The notes below the pieces were generated by a model. It was not told the DNA's origin. It worked only from the letters and a program-made list of their open reading frames with translations, and searched no databases. Made by a program: the position numbers and the translations under genes. Shown here piece by piece: positions 12,690 through 23,198 of a stretch of 64,000 bases of DNA; within the stretch, counting starts at the first letter, position 1; every line of letters starts with the position of its first letter. The stretch spans positions 32,203,645 through 32,267,644 of the forward strand of contig NC_088305.1 in assembly GCF_032854445.1 (NCBI RefSeq), read 5' to 3'. This DNA comes from Liolophura sinensis. Lineage: Eukaryota > Mollusca > Polyplacophora > Chitonida > Chitonidae.

Positions 12690-14295
12690 ACGCGCCACTC
12701 CTCATTACACTCCCCTACCCTCTCCTCATTACGCTTCCTTACCCTCTCCTCATTACTCTCATCTACCCTCTCCCCATTACTTTTCCCTACCCTCTCCCAT
12801 TACGCTCCCTTACCCTCTCCCCTTTATGCTCCCTTACCCTCTCCCCATTACTCTCGCCTACCCTCTCCCCATTATGCTCCCTTACCCTCTCCTCATTACA
12901 CTCCCTTACTCTATCCCCATTACTCTCGCCTACCCTCTCCCCACTACTTTTCCCTACCCTCTCCCATTACGCTCCCTTACCCTCTCCCCATTACTCTCCC
13001 CTACCCTCTCCCCATTACTCGTCCCTACCCTCTCCCCATTATTCTCCCCTACCCTCTCCCATTACGCTCCCCTACCCTCTCCCATTACGCTCCCCTACCC
13101 TCTCCTCATTACACTCCCCTACCCTCTCCCCATTACTCTCCCCTACCCTCTCCCATTACGCTCCCCTACCCTCTCCGCATTACACTCCCCTAACCTCTCC
13201 CCATTACTCTCCCCTACCCTCTCCAATTACGCTCCCCTACCCTCTTCTCATTACACTCCCCTAACTTCTCCCCATTACTCTCCCCTACCCTCTCCAATTG
13301 CGCTCCCCTACCCTCTCCTCATTACACTCCCCTAACCTCTTCCCATTACTCTCCCCTACCCTCTCTCATTACGCTCCCCTACCCTCTCCCATTACGCTCC
13401 CCTACCCTCTCCTCATTACACTCCCCTAACCTCTCCCCATTACTCTCCCCTACCCTCTCCCATTACTCTCCCCTACCCTCTCCTCATTACACTCCCCTAA
13501 CCTCTCCCCATTACTCTCCCCTACCCTCTCCTCATTACACTCCCCTACCCTCTCCCCCATTACTCTCCTCTAACCTCTCCCCATTACCCTCCCCTACCCT
13601 CTCCCAATACGCTCCCCTACCCTCTCCCCCATTACTCTCCCCTACCCTCTCCCCAATACTCTTCCCTACCCCCTCCCATTACGCTCCCCTACCCTCTCCT
13701 TATTACACTCCCCTACCCTCTCCCCATTACTCTCCCCTACCGATCCCCTACCCTCTTCTCATTACACTCCCCTAACCTCTCCCCATTACTCTCCCCTACC
13801 GATCCCCTACCCTCTTCTCATTACACTCCCCTAACCTCTCCCCATTACTCTCCCCTACCCTCTCCAATTACTCTCTCCTACCCTCTCCTCATTACACTCC
13901 CCTACCCTCTCCCCCATTACTCTCCTCTAACCTCTCCCCATTACCCTCCCCTACCCTCCCCCATTACGCTTCCCTACCCCCTCCCATTGCTCTCCCCTAC
14001 CCTCTCCCCATTACGCTCCCCTACCCTCCCCTCATTACACTCCCCTAGCCCCGCACCATTACACCCCTCTACCCCCTCCCATTACGCTCCCCTACCCTCT
14101 CCTCATTACACTCCCCTAACCCCTCCTCATTACACTCCTCTAACCCCTCCTCATTACACTCCCATTCCGTTCCCCTACCCTCTCACCATTACGCTTCCCT
14201 ACCCACTCCCCATTCCGCTCCCCTACCCTCTCCCCATTACACTCCCCTAACCTCTCCCCATTACGCTCCCCTACCCTCTCCTACCCTCTCCCCTC
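12690..14295. repeat. 1.6-kb polypyrimidine minisatellite, 23-24-bp unit
   Basis: The plus-strand unit is close to ccccattactctcccctacc plus ctct. It is almost free of G on this strand, so the minus strand is G-rich with runs such as ggggagagggtagggg. Roughly 65-70 copies occur with single-base variants and length slippage. Several ORFs of 87-193 codons made of Ser, Pro, Leu, Thr and Tyr arise from it and are not genes. The array passes abruptly into unique sequence after 14295. Confidence 0.95.
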
Positions 14296-15002
14296 TAAAA
14301 TCCTAGCCACATCCACCTACACAAACACACCCTCGAGGAGACTGGACGTTCTTTAAGGACACCAATATTTTACAGCGTGGCCTTCACGTGTGGGTCGCTT
14401 CGAGTCGGGTATGGTTAATGTTGAGTTTAATTATCACATGCAGTCTGGGGTAATGGCTAGGCTATTCAGCGTTTTAGCGGATAAGGTCATTTTGAAAATG
14501 ATGTGTGATCTGATGAATGAATCTGCCAAATGTCGCACAAACGAACGCAGCTAAAGTTGAGTCACCACACCATGTTGACATTCTTATGTCCCTGGGACGG
14601 AAAAAATTAAAACGTGTCAGACTGGCATAGGCCTTTGCGTATCGTTATAAAAAAAATTCACCATGCCTGAATTACGGTTGTTAACACATTCTAATATTTA
14701 TTTATTTCTTCATTTATCTATTTACTTAGATACTTAAATTGAGGTTTTCCGCCAATGGTTTGACTGTTGCATACAGTGTCTTTAGCGAAGTTAATCATAC
14801 TTGATCAATGCAGTGTCATTTACAAAGGGCTTCTTTTGCGTTTTATATTTTGCGATCTAAAAAGGGTAAAAAATATTGATGTATATCAATTATTTATATG
14901 GTAAGTACTAGCGCAAAGGTCACTTACATGGTTGAGTGAAGGCTTTTATGGCAAGATACGAGTCGTACTAATAACGTTCTATCAGGGCGCAGTACGAGTC
15001 CC

Positions 15003-15017
15003 ATGGGGAACGCTCAG
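15003..15017 (+). CDS. tentative first coding exon (MGNAQ)
   Basis: ATG GGG AAC GCT CAG is followed by a GTGCGC donor-like site. Splicing across a 90-base intron joins it in phase to the candidate exon at 15108-15180. An N-terminal Gly-Asn would be compatible with myristoylation. Such a short exon is easily found by chance, and the start is a suggestion only. Confidence 0.15.
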
Positions 15018-15107
15018 GTGCGCGCTGAGGCTAGGCGCCTCTCTTTGTTGTGATCAGTGTGTATGTGTTAGTCTTATCGCTCTCAGCCGTCCATGGCGTT
15101 TCTACAG

Positions 15108-15180
15108 GAGGGTGAAGCGGTGCACCTGGGAGCTGCTGTGCGAACGGATGACGGCCCGCCAAGCCCACAATACCAGCAAG
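15108..15180 (+). CDS. tentative exon of the 15-24 kb plus-strand gene
   Basis: After the acceptor ggcgtttctacag the frame reads EGEAVHLGAAVRTDDGPPSP, then QYQQ. It ends at CAAG|GTCGAT in phase 1, the phase needed by the later exons. If the donor is not used, the same frame runs to a TAG at 15216-15218. Its composition is more protein-like than the other frames here, but no homology is recognised. Confidence 0.25.
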
Positions 15181-15680
15181 GTCGATTGGAGAAGACTTCC
15201 ACGTCTCTTCAAGAATAGGTGCCAAAGGTCCCATTCAGGAAAGCTACCTTGGTCAATTAGCAGCTTATCGTGCTGATTCACGCGCGAGAGTGTCAGCAAA
15301 GATAATAAACTAATCAGCCGGGGCAGCCTCTTAACGGAGTGCATGTCACGGTGAAATTAAGATCTTTGAGTCGAGAGCTTCGCCTGCTATATTTTGTCGA
15401 TAAATTCAACATATTCTTGACAGAAAATAATAGTAAAACAGAGTATAAGAGCTAAATGAAATAAGCCCATCTTTATCTTTCTTTCCTCTATGAACCCATC
15501 CCGTACTAAAAACATTCCGTTATAAAATTTTGTATATTACTTTGTGTAGCTTACCTAATTCCATTCAAATTAATGAGCTGACCATCGTGCTAATGTTACA
15601 ACTCTAAAAAATAAGATTATCGTGAACGGTTAGAATAAAAGTCGACCTGAAGTAGAAACCTTAGCTGCTTGATTATGTGA

Positions 15681-15930
15681 GACCAGATGTGAATTATCAC
15701 ACTGTCGTCAACGCTTTGATTGCAGTTATATGGGACCAGATGTTACTTATCACACTGTGGTGTCCGCTGTGATTGCCGGTTACGTGAGACCAGATGTCAA
15801 TTATTACATTGTCATGTCCGCTTTGATTGCCGGTAATATGGGACTAGATGTTAGGTATCACACTGCCGTGTCCCCTTTCATTGGAGCTTACGTGAGACCA
15901 GATGTCAATTATCACACTGTATTCGCTAGT
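15681..15930. repeat. minisatellite, 54-bp unit, about 5 copies
   Basis: Copies of gaccagatgt(g/t)a(a/c)tta(t) start at about 15681, 15734, 15788, 15842 and 15896. The 54-bp period is a multiple of three and keeps an 89-codon frame open without implying coding. Confidence 0.85.
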
Positions 15931-16699
15931 TTTGACTTCAATTCACTTTTCCTACGTGTTGAGGTGATTCACATTTGTACATATTTAAAAACAAATTAAA
16001 GGCATACAAGACGCATCCACTGAGTGATGTAATGATCTGTGCGCACTCTTGGTTTGAATGGTACTGAAAGGGTTTAAATTTACAAATACACCTTTCGTAT
16101 CCGTAAATACGCCTTTCAAAGCTGCATTAATTTTCTTCAAAGGGTGTTTATATGATTTGAGAACGAAATAGAGCTTGATTTTGTCATTTTTACACCCTGA
16201 ACAGTTTTTTCACATAGCTTGTCATGAATACTTTCTTTTAATTAGAATGTGCGTTGGCCTGGATCAGCTGTATTTACAATACTTTGGGTGTCACAACACT
16301 CATGTATTCAAATATATGATTTTTTCCCACGCCCGCTTTTTATTTGTCAATGGATACGCTGATTTATTAAAATAACGTTTTAGTATATTGTAAAATATTG
16401 GTTTCCTCATGCTTAACTTGAGCTAAATAGAGTGAAATAGACTTATCTTTGTGTCACGTGGGTGTTGCCTTAATGTGGAGGGGAAGGGGGATCTTTGTGA
16501 TGATAAACAGCCATATTACACCTTATAAAAGACCTCAGCATAGCGATGGAGTTCAGAAAAGTGGTTATCCGTTGTCAAAACGACATTAACTGAAAGCAGC
16601 ACATTTTGCACGCCCTGACAAATTCTGTGGTAACTTTCTGACATAACAAAAAAGCCCTTGGTTGATTGCTTGTGTTACAAAAGGCGAATAACTGCATGC

Positions 16700-16886
16700 A
16701 TGTTCACCATTGAACACACAATCCTGAAGTCTACAACATAAATGTGCGTTCACCACCGAAACACAGTCGTAAAGTCTACAACATAAATGTGCGTTCACCA
16801 CTGAAAGACAAGCCTCAAGTCTACAATACAAATGTGCGTTCACCATTGAAACACAGTCGTTAAGTCTACAATATAAATGTGCGTCC
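16700..16886. repeat. minisatellite, 44-46-bp unit, 4 copies
   Basis: The shared core aatgtgcgttcaccactgaa occurs at about 16741, 16785, 16831 and 16875, with acacagtcgtaaagtctaca between. Confidence 0.85.
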
Positions 16887-16904
16887 CACTGCTCTTTTAT
16901 CTAG

Positions 16905-17095
16905 TGCTGCTTCACTGAAACGACTTACCGAAGGCACGTAAGCTGTCCCACTTGAGCCATTATACTGTTACGGGTCAACCAGTCGTTGCACTTGCCCCTT
17001 AATGATGAATGGATTAAGGTCTTAGGTTTAGGATCTATCTCTCCCGAAGCGGACACTCTACTAACTGGGCCATCGGGACCGGTTCTCCTGACATA
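16905..17095 (-). mobile_element. tRNA-derived SINE, third family, minus orientation
   Basis: The minus strand begins gatggcccagttagtagagt (A-box-like tRNA head) then gtccgcttcgggagagat. Further along are the reverse complements of caaccagtcgttgcacttg and gctgcttcactgaaacgac, as in a dispersed mollusc-type repeat. The B box is decayed. The family name is not assigned. Confidence 0.45.
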
Positions 17096-17859
17096 CATAT
17101 TTGTTAGAGGAAAAATTTTTATAATTCCACAGGATATATTTGTCGAAATACACCCCGTATACCTGCCTTTAACGAAAATACCAACAGTGGGTGTTCAGTA
17201 ATTTTTGTAGGTGACGAAATATTTTCCCGTTTTCCTGCAAAGATGCAAGACTGAGATGTTTTGAGCGCCTCCAGCGTGCGCACGTAGAACATTTGCCAGT
17301 CTTCATAACGCCTAATTCAATCAGCTTTACCAAGATGTATGAGTCTGTCAGTTCTTGTGAAAAGAGGAACATGAATTATAAAACGACATACTGGATGGAA
17401 TTGATGTATTGGTTCATATAACTGATACATTGAGCTCATGTTGACAACTGACGACCGGTTTATATTCTTCCTGTTTGAAAGTTATACGTCTGTGGTGCTG
17501 ATAACCGTACATGTATTGTTACAAAGCAATTAGCTCTTCATTAGCTTGCATAGCGTAAGAGATAATCAGTTTTGACTTGGAGTTTGCTGACGTATGTTTT
17601 AGCATGTACGGTACCTGGATGAGATAACCCCAGCCCTATGTACCTCCATATGCATGTACGCTGTTTGCACAGTCTTTTGAACAAATGTTAATATATGAGA
17701 AAACACATTTTTTTTTTATTTGTGTCAACTTCTTATAGTTTTTATTCCACAGCGACGAAAATTAATTACATAAAATGGAATGATTTGGGAGGTCATGTGT
17801 ACCTAATGTACATACGCAATTTTTCGAATACTCAGTTTTGTGTTTCCTTTTGTCCTCAG

Positions 17860-17895
17860 CAAAAGATCTGGCAAATCTACCGGATGTCCGGTTTT
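17860..17895 (+). CDS. tentative 36-nt microexon
   Basis: A strong acceptor (tttccttttgtcctcag) precedes a frame reading KDLANLPDVRF in phase 1, ending at TTTT|GTGGAA, again phase 1. An alternative frame (QKIWQIYRMS) with a G|GTTTTG donor also fits phase 1. The acceptor is convincing; the choice of frame and donor is not. Confidence 0.25.
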
Positions 17896-18182
17896 GTGGA
17901 AAGTCATAAATACATGCATATATACACGTACACTTACATGTACACACGCACGCGCACATACATACCTACATATACATAAACACGTACGTTAATACATATT
18001 TGTATTCTTCATAGTTGCATTAAACACGTTTGCACCTCACGATATGGCTCTAAAACTGTGGGAGTGGCCTTCATCCATCATCTTTTACTTATGCCTTTAT
18101 TGCCAGAAGTTTGCCAGTTGAAAACACGTATATATATAATAATCAGTCATATTCATGCAAATGTTTGTATTATTTTTTTTAG

Positions 18183-18347
18183 CTGACCGTGTAAAGAGGC
18201 GGTCGTGCAGGGAAGGAATGGTGGACCTGGCAGGCGATTGTATCCCTGTGAAGACGGTGAAGAGTTTGGGACTGTTACTTTGTGAATTAAGCAGATACAT
18301 GAGCAAGGATAACCCTCTCTCAGGACTAGACAAGTTCTGCATACACA
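18183..18347 (+). CDS. coding exon, unknown Cys-containing protein
   Basis: The exon lies between a polypyrimidine acceptor (tattattttttttag) and a near-consensus donor (CACA|GTAAGT). It is 165 bases long, phase 1 to phase 1, and open throughout. It encodes a basic start (DRVKRRSCREG), then MVDLAGDCIPVKTVKSLG, LLLCELSRYMSKDNPLSG and LDKFCIH: 55 residues with four cysteines. The frame continues without a stop into the exons at 21185 and 24138. I do not recognise the family. Cys spacing and dibasic residues would allow a secreted or prohormone-like protein, but no signal peptide exon has been identified. Confidence 0.55.
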
Positions 18348-18535
18348 GTAAGTTTCGTTTCTTAATTTCTCTGATTTTACGCCATTTTTGAGTGCTTTAC
18401 ATCGTGCTGAAGGACCTTTCACTAACGTCACGATGGTCAAATTTGTGGGCGGGGAAAATCGGATAGACCTCTGGGAAAAGACCACCAGGATAAGCTTGAA
18501 CGAAACATGTTGGAGATTGTCTTTCTTCCGCCACA

Positions 18536-20372
18536 TATAGGAACAACGACGTGGTTAAGACCATTGTCCTTCAATTGCCACATGTAGGAGAAACCACGTG
18601 GTTAAGACAGTCGTCTTTCATCCGCCACATGAAGGAGAAACGAGGTGGTTAAGACCATTGTCCTTCAATTGCCACATGTAGGAGAAACCACGTGGTTAAG
18701 ACAGTCGTCTTTCATCCGCCACATGAAGGAGAAACGACGTGGTTAAGACAATTGCCACATGTAGGAGAAACCACGTGGTTAAGACAGTCGTCTTTCATCC
18801 GCCACATGAAGGAGAAACGACGTGGTTAAGGCCATTGTCCTTCAACCACCATATGTAGGAGAAATCACGTGGTTAACACCATTGTCTTTCATCCGCCATA
18901 TGTAGGAGAAACCACGTGGTTAAGATCATTGTCCTTTGTACGCCACATGAAGGAGGAACCACGTGGTTAAGACCATTGTCTTTCATCCACCATATGTAGG
19001 AGGAACCACGTGGTTAAGACCATTGTGTTTTGTACGCCACATGAAGGAGAAACCACGTGGTTAAAGACTTTTGTCCTTTGTACGCTACATGTAGGAGAAA
19101 CCACGTGGTTAAGGCTATTGTCCTTTGTACGCCACATGAAGGAGAAACGACGTGGTTAAAGACTTTTGTCCTTTGTACGCTACATGTAGGAGAAACCACG
19201 TGGTTAAGGCTATTGTCCTTTGTACGCCACATGAAGGAGAAACCACGTGGTTAAAGACTTTTGTCCTTTGTACGCTACATGTAGGAGAAACCACGTGGTT
19301 AAGACTATTGTCTTTTGTACGCCACATGAAGGAGAAACGACGTGGTTAAAGACTTTTGTCCTTTGTACGCTACATGTAGGAGAAACCACGTGGTGAAGAC
19401 TATTGTCCTTTGTACGCCACATGAAGGAGGAACCACGTGGTTAAGACCATTGTCCTTTGTACGCCACATGAAGGAGGAACCACGTGGTTAAGACCATTGT
19501 CTTTCATCCGCCATATGTAGGAGAAACCACGTGGTTAAGACTATTGTCCTTTGTACGCCACATGAAGGAGGAACCACGTGGTTAAGACCATTGTCTTTCA
19601 TCCACCATATGTAGGAGGAACCACGTGGTTAAGACCATTGTGTTTTGTACGCCACATGAAGGAGAAACCACGTGGTTAAAGACTTTTGTCCTTTGTACGC
19701 CACATGAAGGAGAAACCACGTGGTTAAAGACTTTTGTCCTTTGTACGCTACATGTAGGAGAAACCACGTGGTTAAGACTATTGTCCTTTGTACGCTACAT
19801 GTAGGAGAAACCACGTGGTTAAGACCATTGTGTTTTGTACGTCACATGAAGGAGAAACGACGTGGTTAAAGACTTTTGTCCTTTGTACGCTACATGTAGG
19901 AGAAACCACGTGGTTAAGACTATTGTCCTTTGTACGCTACATGTAGGAGAAACCACGTGGTTAAGACTATTGTCCTTTGTACGCCACATGAAGGAGGAAC
20001 CACGTGGTTAAGACTATTGTCCTTTGTACGCCACATGAAGGAGGAACCACGTGGTTAAGACTATTGTCCTTTGTACGCCACATGAAGGAGAAACCACGTG
20101 GTTAAGACTATTGTCCTTTGTACGCCACATGAAGGAGGAACCACGTGGTTAAGACTATTGTCCTTTGTACGCTACATGTAGGAGAAACCACGTGGTTAAG
20201 ACTATTGTCCTTTGTACGCCACATGTAGGAGAAACCACGTGGTTAAAGACTTTTGTCCTTTGTACGCTACATGTAGGAGAAACCACGTGGTTAAGACTAT
20301 TGTCCTTTGTACGCCACATGAAGGAGAAACCACGTGGTTAAGACTATTGTCCTTTGTACGCCACATGAAGGA
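18536..20372. repeat. 1.8-kb minisatellite, ~47-bp unit with CACGTG palindrome
   Basis: About 38 units alternate between cacatgaaggagaaaccacg and cacatgtaggagaaaccacg forms, followed by tggttaagactattgtcctt and tgtacg. Most units carry aaccacgtggtt, a 12-base palindrome centred on CACGTG; I count about 32 CACGTG sites. Blocks of two units (about 95 bp) recur around 19057-19330. The array lies in the intron after the exon ending at 18347. Many ORFs of 60-70 codons on both strands are repeat artefacts. Confidence 0.95.
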
Positions 20373-20373
20373 G

Positions 20374-20551
20374 AACCGAGGTTTGGGTTCAATCCTCAGG
20401 CCGTAAATAGGGAATCTGTTTCCGTACTGATGTGTATATCTGTGCATAACACGTGACAAAGTTCCTCAGTAACTTGCCAAAGATCTGTGGTTTACTCGCG
20501 TGTCTGTCTATTGTAAAACGACCTAACGTTAAACAACAATCAAATAAACAC
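20374..20551 (+). mobile_element. SINE-like element, fourth family, 3' part
   Basis: It starts with a B-box-like gggttcaatcctcaggccg, continues through tgtttccgtactgatgtgta and ends gttaaacaacaatcaaataa, a retroposon-like A-rich tail. The tail at about 23425-23450 (gttaaacagcaatcaaatga) looks like a remnant of the same family. The upstream tRNA-like part is cut by the minisatellite. Confidence 0.5.
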
Positions 20552-20804
20552 AGTAGAACAATGTCTCGGCCTGCAAGCTCCACTCTGCGCTTCCTCGACC
20601 ACCTTTGACGTTTACGTTCCCAAACCACGTTTACTTTCCCCAAGCAATTTAAGGTTTATGTATACCAATCACTTTTTTACGTTTTCCTTCCTGTCGTTTA
20701 CTTCCAGTAGTCTTCTGCCATATAACTGACCGCTGTGGAATATGTGAAATATTTTTCGTAGTTACATGTATAAGATAACAATCAGGAAAAGTTGTGAATG
20801 TTTT

Positions 20805-21184
20805 ACGATGGACGGTGTAACATATTATTCCGTACTGGCCTATTTTACGATGAACGGTGTAACATATTATTCCGTACTGGCCTATTTTGCGATGTACGGT
20901 GTAACATATTATTCCGTACTGACCTATTTTGCGATGAGTGATGTAACATATTATTCCGTACTGGTCTGTTTTACGATAAACGGTGTAGCATATTATTCCG
21001 TACTGGCCTATTTTACGATGAGTGGTGTAACATATTATTCCGTACTGGCCTATTTTACGATGTACGGTGTAACATACTATTCTGTACTGGCCTATTTTAC
21101 GATTAACGGCGAAACATATTATTCCGTACTGACCTATTTTACGATGAGCGGTGTAACATATTATTCCGTACTGACCTATTTCAG
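20805..21184. repeat. minisatellite, 42-bp unit, 9 copies, ending at a splice acceptor
   Basis: The unit is ttttacgatgaacggtgtaa then catattattccgtactggcc ta. The last copy reads ttccgtactgacctatttcag and forms the 3' splice site of the exon at 21185, so the array carries repeated branch-point-like tactgac/tactggc and pyrimidine-tract text. The 140-codon ORF across it exists because 42 is a multiple of three. Confidence 0.9.
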
Positions 21185-21241
21185 CTGAGAGGCGGATCTG
21201 GGGTAATCATGGATTCCTCGACGATGAAGACAGCAGGGAGG
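21185..21241 (+). CDS. 57-nt coding exon, phase 1-1
   Basis: The exon lies between the acceptor gacctatttcag and a consensus donor (GGGAGG|GTGAGT). In phase with the exon ending at 18347 it reads ERRIWGNHGFLDDEDSRE and leaves phase 1. The acidic stretch LDDEDSRE continues into EKRAWWHSGL of the exon at 24138. A SINE fragment begins within 10 bases of the donor. Confidence 0.5.
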
Positions 21242-21245
21242 GTGA

Positions 21246-21375
21246 GTTATTTATTCATTTATTTATTTGACTGGTGTTTACGCCATAGTCGTGCTCCAGA
21301 ATATTTCATTTAAGCGATGGTAGCCAACATTAAGGTGTGAGGAAACGTGAGACTGAGACGCTTATACAGACATGA
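21246..21375 (-). mobile_element. decayed SINE fragment
   Basis: The (ATTT)n tract is followed by gactggtgtttacgccatag and agaatatttcattta, matching the reverse complement of the main SINE tail. The remainder is degraded. Confidence 0.55.
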
Positions 21376-21489
21376 TTTACCAAGATGGGGGTATAGATGA
21401 AAGCTGCGACGTTACATGTGGCTGACTTCAGGAACTGTGAAATTGTGTAGGTTTATTATATCACTTATTTAAGGCAGTCCAGTTTTTTC

Positions 21490-22095
21490 TAAAAACTATT
21501 AGCTTATACTGGTATTAAAGTAAAAGAAAGAAAGGAAGAAGTAAAATATGAAATAAGATTCATCATTGATTGGTGTTTTACGCCGTACTCAAGAATATTT
21601 CACTTATACGACGGCGGCCATCATTATGGTGGGTGGAAACCGGGCAGAGCCCGGGATAAACCCACGGCCATCCGCAGGTTGGTGCCAGACCTTCTCACGT
21701 ACGGCCGGAGAGGAGCTGGACTTGAACTCACAGCGAACTGTGAACTACTGGGTAATTACTCTGCGCTAGCGCTTTAACCAACTGAGCCACGGAGGCCCTC
21801 AGATATCTGAGAACTATGCGTAAAAATACTTTTTTAAAAGTATTGAAAGGCATTCAAATATTTGAAAACTATGGTGGGGTTTGTAAGCCATACTGACGGT
21901 GTCTAGGAACTCACGTCACATCACCTTTTTTTCTTGATTTTCACCGGAAGGAAGGAATTTTGAGGAATCTTTTATCAGTAGTCTTTTATTCATGGGGCAA
22001 AACTTCCTGTGACGTCAGAGCTCCTACATTTTCATAGTGTGGTCCATAAAGCCCACCTTAGAATTCAAATGTCTGAATGCCTTTAACTCTTCACA
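21490..22095. mobile_element. foldback element copy 1, interrupted by a SINE
   Basis: Flanks 21490-21564 and 21800-22095 align with the uninterrupted copy at 62285-62660. The left arm (aaaggcattcaaatatttga ... gccatactgac ... cacgtcacat) is the imperfect reverse complement of the right arm (tgacgtcagag ... gtggtccataaagcccacc ... gaatgccttt), with about 75-90 bases per arm. A TGACGTCA palindrome is intact in the right arm (22010-22017). No ORF is present, so the element is non-autonomous. Confidence 0.7.
21565..21800 (-). mobile_element. full-length tRNA-derived SINE inside the foldback copy
   Basis: On the minus strand it starts gcctccgtggctcagttggt (A box TGGCTCAGTTGG), carries the B-box-like gagttcaagtcc, then gggcagagcccgg-type sequence reversed, and ends gtgaaatattcttgagtacg plus gcgtaaaacaccaatca. 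This is the best-preserved copy in the window and defines the family for the other entries. Confidence 0.85.
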
Positions 22096-22389
22096 AAAAT
22101 CTAAAAATATAAATGAAAGCATATTTATTCATGGTTTACGTGGTCTACATGGTGATGCCTTCTTCTCTTTTTGGAGGTATTTTCCTATAGCCAGTGCAGT
22201 TGTCCAAAGTCAAAGTATAACAGCAGCAGATTTAGTTAATAGTAAATATGCCGTTACGCAATTATGTTTGTGCTAATTACTGAGCCTTGTGTTTAGGCTA
22301 AATCTGGTGTTAAGCCTTGACGAATCTGGCCCATGGTTTATGATTTAGTGGACAATGAGCAGAACGCGGAGAAGACCACCACTTCTCCT

Positions 22390-22762
22390 GATTTATTCAT
22401 GTGGCATGGCATGATGTATTCATGTGGCATGGCATGATGTATTCATGTGGCATGGCATGGTGTATTCATGTGGGATGTGGCATGTCAGGATATATTCATG
22501 TGACATGGCATAATGTATTCATGTGGCATGACATGATGTATTCGTGTGGCATGACATGATGTATTCATGTAGCATGACATGATGTATTCATGTGGCATGA
22601 CATGATGTATTCATGTGGCATGACATGATGTATTCATGTGGCATGACATGGTGTATTCATGTAGCATGACATGATGTATTCATGTGGCATGACATGATGT
22701 ATTCATACGGCATGACATGATGTATTCATGTAGCATGAGGTGATGTATTCATGTGGCATGAC
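22390..22762. repeat. minisatellite, 23-24-bp unit, about 16 copies
   Basis: The unit is atgtattcatgtggcatgac plus atg. One copy is irregular (tgggatgtggcatgtcagg near 22470). Confidence 0.95.
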
Positions 22763-22871
22763 AAACCCGCGAATATAAAATTGCAGCCAAACAAAATTGG
22801 GGTGAAACTATGGAGAACCCTACCAATTGGGGAGTTTTGCCGATCAAACTTCTTCATTGTTATATGTAAAA

Positions 22872-23198
22872 ATGGCCTACTTTATCATTTCGCTACTTTT
22901 GTTGACGATTGTTTTACCGATCACTTGTTTGGCTGTACTTCGGTGCCTCACATGGCACCCCTTTCCTTCTGAAAGTTTTCAGTTCACAAACGCTCAACTC
23001 TTCAATTTTCTCCATCGATCGTGCACTGTAAACGATATATGTGCAACCTTTTTTATACGGCTTGTTATAGTACATGCAACCAGAAATATAGAAATAACAT
23101 TTCTGATGGGTTTATACGCTAGTGCTAAGGGGCTTCAGGCAATGTTTACCCCGGCACTCCGGTTTTCTCCACGCGATAACCTGAACATCATTGTATGA
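22872..23198 (+). CDS. orphan ORF, hydrophobic N terminus, doubtful
   Basis: The ATG at 22872 has A at -3 and G at +4 and opens 108 codons ending before TGA at 23196-23198. The first 25 residues (MAYFIISLLLLTIVLPITCL onward) would pass as a signal peptide or membrane segment. The rest shows no motif that I recognise and no splice sites that would link it to the neighbouring exons. It could be an intronic chance ORF of the plus-strand gene. Confidence 0.15.
   Translation: MAYFIISLLLLTIVLPITCLAVLRCLTWHPFPSESFQFTNAQLFNFLHRSCTVNDICATFFIRLVIVHATRNIEITFLMGLYASAKGLQAMFTPALRFSPRDNLNIIV

Noticed and set aside
12683..14250. Ser/Pro/Leu-rich ORFs of 87-193 codons
   Set aside because: They are translations of the polypyrimidine minisatellite in several frames; composition follows the repeat.
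15003..15020. MGNAQ start resembling the N terminus of apoptosis repressor NOL3/ARC
   Set aside because: Only five or six residues agree and the following frame has no CARD-like sequence. It is a coincidence.
18536..20372. CRISPR-like array of about 47-bp periodic palindromic repeats
   Set aside because: There are no unique spacers: the whole unit repeats, the context is animal with introns and SINEs, and no cas genes are present. It is a minisatellite.
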